Below are positions 9,079 through 15,787 of a DNA stretch of 15,787 nucleotides, one piece after another (position 1 is the first letter of the stretch; the number at the start of each line of letters is the position of its first letter). The stretch comes from JALSHZ01 sp964614535 (GTDB lineage: Bacteria; Pseudomonadota; Gammaproteobacteria; UWMA-0217): contig CAZTOZ010000065.1 of assembly GCA_964614535.1 (NCBI GenBank), forward strand, positions 1 to 15,787, in the 5' to 3' direction. The notes beneath the pieces are model-generated. The model did not search any database. It worked only from the letters and a program-made list of their open reading frames with translations, and was not told the origin of the DNA. The translations under genes and the position numbers were made by a program.

Positions 9079-9155
9079 TGGTGGGCCCTGCAGGACTTGA
9101 ACCTGCGACCAATCGATTATGAGTCGACTGCTCTAACCAACTGAGCTAAGGGCCC
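9079..9155 (-). tRNA. tRNA-Ile2 (anticodon CAU, lysidine type)
   Basis: The minus strand folds into a full cloverleaf. The acceptor stem GGGCCCT (9155-9149) pairs with AGGGCCC, with discriminator A at 9082 and an encoded CCA at 9081-9079. The D-arm contains AGCTCAGTTGG, the anticodon loop is CTCATAA with CAT at 9121-9119, and the T-arm contains GGTTCAAGTCC. Anticodon CAU fits Met, fMet or Ile2. Similarity to E. coli ileX/ileY in the CCTTAGCTCAG, TTGGTCGC and TTCAAGTCC segments, and its place just downstream of rpoD (as ileX in E. coli), favour Ile2, whose C34 is converted to lysidine by TilS to read AUA. Confidence 0.9.
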
Positions 9156-9164
9156 GCAAGGGGC

Positions 9165-9193
9165 GGGCGACCCCGCTCGGCGCGGGATCGCCC
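9165..9193 (-). terminator. Strong hairpin between rpoD and tRNA-Ile2
   Basis: GGGCGACCCCGC (9165-9176) and GCGGGATCGCCC (9182-9193) form a 12-bp stem with a five-base loop. The single non-Watson-Crick pair is a G-U wobble in minus-strand RNA but a C-A mismatch in plus-strand RNA, which fits selection on the rpoD transcript. No U-tract follows, and the tRNA begins nine bases beyond the stem. It may be a processing or partial termination structure rather than a classical terminator. Confidence 0.5.
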
Positions 9194-9199
9194 GGAGTG

Positions 9200-11020
<1,821 letters not shown>

Positions 11021-11058
11021 ATATACGTGTTTGTCTGGCCGACAAAAAAGGACCGGCG

Positions 11059-11064
11059 ATTATA
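11059..11064 (-). promoter_or_regulatory. -10 box of an rpoD promoter
   Basis: TATAAT on the minus strand lies 39 bases before the rpoD ATG, inside the 159-base dnaG-rpoD spacer. Its context (GACATATAAT, then CGCC) closely matches the box before dnaG. At 17 bases upstream the -35 position reads TGGTTT, a poor match to TTGACA. Confidence 0.55.
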
Positions 11065-11179
11065 TGTCCATCGAAGAAAAGAAACCAGCGTTTCGTGACG
11101 TTGGTGGCACCGCCGCCGCGGGCCATCTGTTACCGATTGTTAGACAGGGGTTTGCGGGATTGTTTTGGAGTATAGGCAA

Positions 11180-12898
11180 TCACCGATTCAAAAGTGTGAC
11201 GAGTTCCTCTTTTTCTTGTGGGGTCAGCGGGGCTTCCCGAGAGGCTTCCCGCCGCAACAGCTCTTCGAGCCGCTGCTCGCGCGCCTGTTGTCGTAGTCTG
11301 GAGAAGGCGTCTTGCAGCAGCGGTTGCCACCCCTCCTCCGGCTCGTCGGGGTCGAGCGGTGGTTGCCAGCCCGCCAGCCGATCGACGATCTCGGCATAGG
11401 GCGTGTCGCGAAACCGCTCCACCAGCATCGCCGCCGTCGTCTGCGGTCTGTCCCGCAGTGTCTGCAGGATCTCGTGCAGCAACGCATGTCCCGGCAACAC
11501 CTCTATCATGGGGTCGTACAGCTCGGAGGCAAGGCCGGCCAGTGCTGGCCGTTGCAGTAGCGCGGCGATTGCCAGCCGCATCGGCGTGATCTGCAGATTG
11601 CCTTGCCGTTGGCGCCGTGCCGGCGCGGGCGTCGCCACCCGCTGTTCCATCGGCAGGGTGGTGATTCGTTCCAGCTCGGCCTCGATCTGGCGGCGCAGGA
11701 ACCCCCGGTGCAGGGGTTCGAGCAGTTGTTGTGCTTCCAGCATCAGGCTGCTGCGCCCCTCCATCCGGGTGATGTCGTGGCGGGCCTTGAGCGTCTGTAA
11801 GAGGTAGTCGGACAGCGGAATGGCCTGGTCGGCCAGCGTGAGGAAAGCGTCGGCGCCGTGCTGGCGCACATGGCTGTCAGGGTCCTCCCCCTCGGGCAGA
11901 AAGAGGAAGTCCACCTCCTTGCCGTCGCGTAGCGCGCCGATGGCGTTGCCGAGGGCGCGCCAGGCCGCCTCCCGCCCGGCGCGGTCGCCGTCGAAGCAGA
12001 AGACGATGCGCGGCACCAGCTGGAACATCGTGCGTACATGGTCGGCGGTGGTGGCGGTGCCGAGCGTGGCCACGGCGTTGCCGATGCCGTGCTGCGCCAA
12101 CGCCACCACATCCATATAGCCTTCGACGACGATCAGCCGTTCGAGCCGGCCCCGCGCCCGCGTCGCCTCGAACAGCCCGTAGAGTGTCGAGGATTTGTGG
12201 AACACCGGGGTTTCCGGTGAGTTGAGGTACTTTGGCTCGCCCTGGTCCAGCACCCGGCCGCCGAAGGCGATGACCCGTCCGCGCCGGTCCCGTATCGGGA
12301 ACATGATGCGGTTGCGGAACTTGTCGTAGGTCCGGCCGCTGTCGTTGCGGCTGACCATGCCCGCTTTCAGGAGCAGGGCCTGGTCGTAGCGGTTGCCGAG
12401 ATGCCGGAGCAGGTTGTCCCATCCGTCGGGGGCGTAGCCGATGCCGAAGTCGCGGGCGATCTCCCCCGACAGGCCACGATTGCGCAGATAGGTCTTGGCC
12501 TGTGCCGACTGCTTCAGTGCCTGTTGGTAGTAGGTGGCGGCCTCGCCCAGCAGGTCGTACAGCGGCTTGAGGTTTTCCCGTGGACGATCGTCGCCCCCCT
12601 CGCGCGGCACCTCCAGCCCGAGCTCGGCGGCCAGCGTCTCCACGGCGCTGACGAAATCGAGATTGTCGTACTCCATCAGAAAGCCGATGGCGGAGCCGTG
12701 GGCGCCGCAGCCGAAGCAGTGGTAGAACTGCTTTTCCCGGCTGACGGTGAACGATGGTGTCTTCTCGCTATGGAACGGGCAGCAGGCGGTGAACTCGCGC
12801 CCCTGTTTCTTCAGCGGTACGCGACGGTTGACCACTTCGACGATGTCGGTCCGGGCCAGCAGGTTGTCGATGAAGTCGCGAGGGATTCTTCCCGCCAT
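11180..12898 (-). CDS. dnaG: DNA primase DnaG
   Basis: The 572-residue protein has all primase modules. An N-terminal CHC2 zinc-binding domain has ligands Cys40, His43, Cys61 and Cys64 (CPFHSEK, then CFGCG). The catalytic core is followed by the TOPRIM fold, with the key Glu in VVEGYMD (257-263) and the metal-binding DGD (303-305). A C-terminal helicase-interacting helical domain spans about 430-572. DnaG makes the RNA primers at the replication fork with DnaB helicase. It lies 159 bases upstream of rpoD on the same strand, the conserved macromolecular-synthesis arrangement. rpsU, normally upstream, is missing; sthA is divergently placed there instead. The ATG at 12898 matches the family start (MAGRIP); no Shine-Dalgarno is visible. 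Confidence 0.97.
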   Translation of the reverse strand: MAGRIPRDFIDNLLARTDIVEVVNRRVPLKKQGREFTACCPFHSEKTPSFTVSREKQFYHCFGCGAHGSAIGFLMEYDNLDFVSAVETLAAELGLEVPREGGDDRPRENLKPLYDLLGEAATYYQQALKQSAQAKTYLRNRGLSGEIARDFGIGYAPDGWDNLLRHLGNRYDQALLLKAGMVSRNDSGRTYDKFRNRIMFPIRDRRGRVIAFGGRVLDQGEPKYLNSPETPVFHKSSTLYGLFEATRARGRLERLIVVEGYMDVVALAQHGIGNAVATLGTATTADHVRTMFQLVPRIVFCFDGDRAGREAAWRALGNAIGALRDGKEVDFLFLPEGEDPDSHVRQHGADAFLTLADQAIPLSDYLLQTLKARHDITRMEGRSSLMLEAQQLLEPLHRGFLRRQIEAELERITTLPMEQRVATPAPARRQRQGNLQITPMRLAIAALLQRPALAGLASELYDPMIEVLPGHALLHEILQTLRDRPQTTAAMLVERFRDTPYAEIVDRLAGWQPPLDPDEPEEGWQPLLQDAFSRLRQQAREQRLEELLRREASREAPLTPQEKEELVTLLNR

Positions 12899-12932
12899 GG
12901 TGGGGGCGCAGCGTTTGCAGGAGAGGAGGGCT

Positions 12933-12938
12933 ATTATA
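12933..12938 (-). promoter_or_regulatory. -10 box of the dnaG promoter
   Basis: TATAAT on the minus strand lies about 35 bases before the dnaG ATG, in the 67-base dnaG/sthA divergent gap. The flanks read GACA before and AGCC after, nearly the same as at rpoD. No convincing -35 hexamer is visible at 16-18 bases. The predicted leader of under 30 bases is consistent with the missing Shine-Dalgarno. Confidence 0.5.
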
Positions 12939-12979
12939 TGTCAGTTCCCGCAACGGTGAGTTGGCATGAAGCAATATGA
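12938..12979 (+). other. Possible 13-residue leader ORF overlapping the sthA start
   Basis: AGGAGGG (12924-12930) stands seven bases before the ATG at 12938, a near-ideal translation start. It opens the peptide MSVPATVSWHEAI and stops at 12979, 14 bases inside sthA in a different frame. sthA itself cannot start further upstream because TGA at 12957-12959 closes its frame, and its own site (GGTGAG, 12955-12960) is weak. Translational coupling is possible. The ATG coincides with the -10 box of dnaG on the other strand, so chance is also possible. Confidence 0.25.
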
Positions 12980-14327
12980 TTTGGTGGTGATCGGCAGTGG
13001 TTCGGCCGGAGAGAAGGCGGCGCTGCAAGCGGCCTACTATGGCCATTCGGTGTGCGTCGTCGACAAGGGGCCGGCTGGCGGCGCCTGGGTCAATACCGGC
13101 ACCATCCCCTCCAAGACGCTGCGTGAGTCGGCGCTGTTCCTGGCGCGTGGTCGGCGCGGCGGCGTGCTCAACGATCCCACCGCCCAGCCGACGGTGCGGG
13201 GATTCATGGCGCTCAAGCGCCATCTCGTGGCGCGCTGGCGTGGCAAGATCGAGGCCAACTTCCGCGCCCACGGCGTCGCGCGGATGCGGGGTGCCGCCCG
13301 GTTCGTCGATCCCCATCGGTTGCAGGTGGGCGATGAGCTGGTCGAAGGGCGGTACATCCTCATCGCCACCGGCTCACAGCCCCGCAACGTGCCCGAGCTG
13401 CCGGTGGACGGGCAGCAGGTCCACGATTCCGAGACCGTCCTCAACCTCGACACCATTCCGCAGTCGATGATCGTGCTCGGTGGCGGTGTCATCGCCTGTG
13501 AATACGCTTCGATCTTCCAGTCGCTCGGCGTCCAGGTGACGCTGCTCAACGGCCGGGAGCGGCTGCTCGGCTTCGTCGATGCCGAAGTGACCGACTTTCT
13601 CGAAGCGGCGATGGTCGATGCCGGCATGGTGGTGCGCCACCAGGTGCGGGCCGAGGGCATGGAGCGTATCCGCCCGGGGGAGGTGGAGGTCTATCTCGAC
13701 GATGGCACCGTCGCCGCCGCCGAGACCCTCTTCGTGGCGCTGGGGCGGGTGCCGGCGGTGGCAGGGCTGGCGCTGGAGGCCGCCGGCGTGAAACTCACCG
13801 AGTGGAACACCATCGAGGTGAACGAACACATGCAGACTTCAGTGCCGCACATCTATGCCGCTGGCGACGTCACCGGCTTCCCGTCGCTGGCCTCGGCGGG
13901 GATGGAGCAGGGCCGCAGCGCCGCAGCCCATATGTTCGGTCACGATCGTGGCACCGTCGATACGCTGATTCCCGGCGGCATCTTCACCATTCCCGAACTC
14001 TCCACCATCGGCATGGACGAGGCGGCGGCGCGCAAGGCCGGCCACGACCCCGTCAGCGGTACCGCCCACTACCGCGAGAACGTGCGAGCGCCGATGCTCG
14101 GCGACGAGCGTGGCATGGTCAAGCTGGTGGCCGATCGGGCCAGCGGCAGGCTGCTTGGTGCCACCATCGTCGGCAACCAGGCCACCGAGCTGATCCACTT
14201 TGCCCTCGCCGTCATCAAATATGGTGGCAGCGCCGAAGACCTCACCCGTTTCGTCTTCAACCTCCCCTCGCTCAGCGCCCTCTACCGGCAGGCGGCCTAT
14301 ACCTTGTTGCACGAAATCGGAAGCTAG
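12966..14327 (+). CDS. sthA: SthA-like soluble pyridine nucleotide transhydrogenase, redox cysteines absent
   Basis: The 453 residues form a full flavoprotein of the dihydrolipoamide dehydrogenase-like family. The FAD site is GSGSAG (10-15), followed by ATGSQP, the NAD(P) site LGGGVIACEYA (171-181) and the second FAD contact YAAGDV (297-302). LLNGRERLLGFVD (193-205) resembles the SthA segment after the second Rossmann strand, and TGTIPSKTLRE resembles transhydrogenases rather than lipoamide dehydrogenases. SthA moves hydride between NADPH and NAD+ in the cytosol. Here the GGxCxxxGC redox motif reads GGAWVNTGT, with Trp41 and Thr46 for the two Cys. The C-terminal HPTxxE equivalent reads LPSLSA (433-438), without His or Glu. 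Disulfide-reductase chemistry is therefore excluded; hydride transfer by FAD remains plausible. Confidence 0.85.
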   Translation: MKQYDLVVIGSGSAGEKAALQAAYYGHSVCVVDKGPAGGAWVNTGTIPSKTLRESALFLARGRRGGVLNDPTAQPTVRGFMALKRHLVARWRGKIEANFRAHGVARMRGAARFVDPHRLQVGDELVEGRYILIATGSQPRNVPELPVDGQQVHDSETVLNLDTIPQSMIVLGGGVIACEYASIFQSLGVQVTLLNGRERLLGFVDAEVTDFLEAAMVDAGMVVRHQVRAEGMERIRPGEVEVYLDDGTVAAAETLFVALGRVPAVAGLALEAAGVKLTEWNTIEVNEHMQTSVPHIYAAGDVTGFPSLASAGMEQGRSAAAHMFGHDRGTVDTLIPGGIFTIPELSTIGMDEAAARKAGHDPVSGTAHYRENVRAPMLGDERGMVKLVADRASGRLLGATIVGNQATELIHFALAVIKYGGSAEDLTRFVFNLPSLSALYRQAAYTLLHEIGS

Positions 14328-14652
14328 TAGTTCATCGAATCCTGAACCTTCCCAACGCCACGGCATTGCCGTGCCGGGGATCTTTCGTGCTTTGCCGATG
14401 CCATGCCCTGGCACCTGCCGGTCGAAGCGTTGGGCCTTGCGTTCGGTGGGCCGGTGAAATGCCCGGGCTGGCGGGCCCGCCACCGGCCCCATCGTGAATG
14501 GATGCACCCAACCTGTGCGCTGGCGTCGATTCCGGCCGTCGCCCGGTGGGCGTGGTTCACGAATTGATCTTTTGTAACGAATGCGCTTCTCGTATTCGGG
14601 AAGCCCCTGACGTCCCAAGCTTGTGATTGCTTTTCCTCCCCCGAACCATCGC

Positions 14653-14658
14653 TAGAAT
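14653..14658 (+). promoter_or_regulatory. Candidate -10 box before cas6
   Basis: TAGAAT lies 34 bases before the cas6 ATG, differing from TATAAT at one position. The nearest -35-like sequence, TTGCTT (14627-14632), is 20 bases away, which is too far for a standard promoter, so this is tentative. Confidence 0.3.
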
Positions 14659-14671
14659 GGCGCAGGCCACC

Positions 14672-14678
14672 AAGGAGG
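14672..14678 (+). promoter_or_regulatory. Shine-Dalgarno that sets the cas6 start
   Basis: AAGGAGG stands eight bases before the ATG at 14687. It decides against the in-frame ATGs at 14627 and 14657, which lack such a site. Confidence 0.8.
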
Positions 14679-14686
14679 AAGACGCC

Positions 14687-15718
14687 ATGAACCCAGCCAC
14701 CGAGCCCCACCCCGAAACCGCCGAGCCACCGCAGGATGTCATCGTCTCGCCGGCGGAACTCTTCCCCCGCCTGCTGCGGGTTCGCTTCCTGCTCGAGGTC
14801 CAGCGCGACTGCCGCCTGCCACCCTATGCCGGTTCCATGCTTCGTGGCCTGCTCGGTCACGGCCTGCGCGGCGCCGTTTGCGTCACCGGTGCGCGACGCT
14901 GTGACGGCTGCCTGCTGCAACACCACTGCTTCTATTCCCGTTTCTTCGAATCGCCGGTGGCCGACGGAGAACTGGCGCAACGCTTTTCGGCCACACCCCA
15001 TCCCTGGGTGCTCGAACCGCCGCAACGGTTGCCCCGGCAACTGCCCGGTGGCGGTCGCATCGATTTCTCACTGCTGATTCTCGGTGAATCGGCCTCCCAT
15101 CTCGCCTACCTCGTTCACGCCCTGCAACGGACGGGGGCGCGTGGACTCGGCCGTGACAACACGCCGTTCCGCCTCGCCGACGTGGCCTGGGAGCGGACGC
15201 TCGGCACCGGGCAGTGGCAATCCTGTTACGACCCCGACAGCGGCACCCTGGAAACGGTGGGCCTCACCGCCTGGCCGGCGCTGCAACCACCGCCGGGGCG
15301 CTGGCGGCTGCGACTGATCACGCCATTGCGGATGAAACGGCACGGCCGCCTCATGGGGCCGCGCGACTTCGACCCCGCCTTCTGGCTGCACAGTGCCGGT
15401 CAACGGATCCGGCTGTTGCACCGGCTCTACGGCGCGCGCGACACCGCCATCCCGGTGCTGCCCGATCCCCAGGCCATCGCCGACGGCGCCATCGTCGAGC
15501 AGCGGCTGCGCTGGCACGACTGGACACGCTACTCCAGCCGTCAGCGTACCCGGATGCAGATGGGCGGACTCGTTGGCGAGCTGCTGCTCGACGGCCAACG
15601 CCTTGCCCCGTGGTGGCCCTGGCTCTGGGCCGCGCAATGGCTGCACCTGGGAAAACAGACGGCAATGGGGCTGGGCCAATTCCGCATCGAAACAGAAAAC
15701 CACGATGGAAAAGATTGA
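14687..15718 (+). CDS. cas6: CRISPR-associated Cas6-family pre-crRNA endoribonuclease
   Basis: The 343-residue protein begins with a variable, Pro/Glu-rich tail (1-20). A RAMP-like N-terminal domain follows, with a four-cysteine cluster (Cys65, Cys72, Cys75, Cys81, including RRCDGC and CFYSRFFE). Such a cluster is known in the larger Cas6 proteins. The C-terminal domain ends in the glycine-rich RAMP loop HLGKQTAMGLGQF (320-332), the strongest family signature here. Cas6 cleaves the repeat RNA of CRISPR transcripts to give mature crRNAs. Catalytic residues cannot be assigned with certainty; His320 in the loop and Lys323 are only conserved-looking. The next gene overlaps by 14 bases and is also CRISPR-related, so this is the first gene of a Cas operon that continues rightward. 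Confidence 0.85.
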   Translation: MNPATEPHPETAEPPQDVIVSPAELFPRLLRVRFLLEVQRDCRLPPYAGSMLRGLLGHGLRGAVCVTGARRCDGCLLQHHCFYSRFFESPVADGELAQRFSATPHPWVLEPPQRLPRQLPGGGRIDFSLLILGESASHLAYLVHALQRTGARGLGRDNTPFRLADVAWERTLGTGQWQSCYDPDSGTLETVGLTAWPALQPPPGRWRLRLITPLRMKRHGRLMGPRDFDPAFWLHSAGQRIRLLHRLYGARDTAIPVLPDPQAIADGAIVEQRLRWHDWTRYSSRQRTRMQMGGLVGELLLDGQRLAPWWPWLWAAQWLHLGKQTAMGLGQFRIETENHDGKD

Positions 15719-15787
15719 TCCCAACCAATTTCCGCGCCGCATCCTGCTGGCCGTCACCGGCCTGTCGCCCCAGGTCGTGACCGAAAC
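15705..15787 (+). CDS. CARF-type CRISPR accessory protein, NE0113 family (3' truncated by window edge)
   Basis: Only the first 27 complete codons are in the window. The peptide begins MEKIDPNQFPRRILLAV and continues TGLSPQVVTE. The segment RILLAVTGLSPQVVTE is, from memory, the opening beta-strand and ligand loop of the NE0113 family of type III CRISPR accessory proteins (CARF fold, annotated as Csm6-like or ring-nuclease-like). Such proteins bind cyclic oligoadenylates made by Cas10. Whether this one carries a C-terminal effector nuclease cannot be seen. The 14-base overlap with cas6 implies coupled translation. The fragment is short, so the exact subfamily is uncertain. Confidence 0.75.
   Translation, partial: MEKIDPNQFPRRILLAVTGLSPQVVTE

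Larger units (their letters stand above)
14328..14686 (+). other. Intergenic region with GC-rich inverted repeats, no convincing gene
   Basis: This 359-base gap separates sthA from cas6. GGGCCGGTG (14448-14456) pairs perfectly with CACCGGCCC (14481-14489) around a 24-base loop that can fold further (GCCCG with CGGGC). CACGGC (14359-14364) pairs with GCCGTG (14368-14373) over a three-base loop. CGAATGCG (14578-14585) pairs with CGTATTCG (14591-14598). None carries a T-run, so none is a standard terminator. One 54-codon frame (14403-14567) has no ribosome binding site or recognisable product. No CRISPR repeats are present. Confidence 0.6.

Noticed and set aside
9079..9155. Calling the CAU tRNA an elongator or initiator tRNA-Met
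   Set aside because: The D-, T- and variable-region sequence resembles E. coli ileX/ileY far more than metT or metZ, and the position after rpoD matches ileX. The first acceptor pair is G-C, unlike the unpaired C1-A72 of bacterial initiator tRNA.
12401..12979. A 192-codon plus-strand frame ending inside sthA
   Set aside because: Nearly all of it is antisense to dnaG. Only its last 13 codons, behind a strong Shine-Dalgarno, deserve mention and are treated separately.
14403..14567. A 54-codon ORF in the sthA-cas6 gap
   Set aside because: There is no Shine-Dalgarno before the ATG, no recognisable motif, and it runs across GC-rich inverted repeats.
14328..15787. A CRISPR repeat array within the window
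   Set aside because: I found no regularly spaced direct repeats upstream of or within the Cas6/CARF genes; any array must lie outside.

Overview
The window is GC-rich bacterial chromosome, most likely from a sulfur-oxidising, chemolithotrophic gammaproteobacterium. The evidence is the 3' end of soxZ at the left edge, a gammaproteobacterial-type rpoD linked to a tRNA-Ile2(CAU), a dnaG-rpoD pair, a soluble transhydrogenase (SthA-like) and a complete Bat/MoxR operon. Species cannot be named from the sequence alone.

Layout. (1) 1-141 (+): C-terminal end of SoxZ, followed by a clear intrinsic terminator (246-273). (2) 142-493: a convergent gap without a gene. It holds the terminator and an AT-richer 147-bp segment (303-449) bounded by 20-bp imperfect inverted repeats, possibly a MITE. 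(3) 494-7222 (-): six tightly packed, mostly overlapping genes transcribed right to left: moxR ATPase, DUF58 protein, DUF4381 membrane protein, BatA (VWA), a BatB-BatC fusion (VWA plus TPR) and BatD. They form one operon for a membrane/periplasmic complex driven by the MoxR AAA+ ATPase. (4) 7388-9058 (+), divergent from moxR: a two-TM chemoreceptor-like protein with a recognisable signalling tip but no evident HAMP domain and no C-terminal tether. (5) 9079-12898 (-): dnaG, rpoD and tRNA-Ile2(CAU), the information-processing block, with good -10 elements before dnaG and before rpoD and a strong hairpin between rpoD and the tRNA. rpsU, which usually heads this block, is absent. (6) 12966-14327 (+), divergent from dnaG: an SthA-like flavoprotein that has lost both redox-cysteine positions. 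A short leader ORF with a near-perfect Shine-Dalgarno overlaps its start. (7) 14328-14686: a gap without a convincing gene, containing GC-rich inverted repeats. (8) 14687-15787 (+): the beginning of a CRISPR-Cas locus, with a Cas6-family endoribonuclease overlapping the first 27 codons of a CARF-type accessory protein of the NE0113 family. This suggests a type III system continuing beyond the right edge. No repeat array lies inside the window.

Most of the window is well-known housekeeping or conserved-operon material. The points most worth following up are the cysteine-less SthA-like enzyme, the CRISPR-Cas entry at the right edge, the 147-bp inverted-repeat element and the atypical chemoreceptor.
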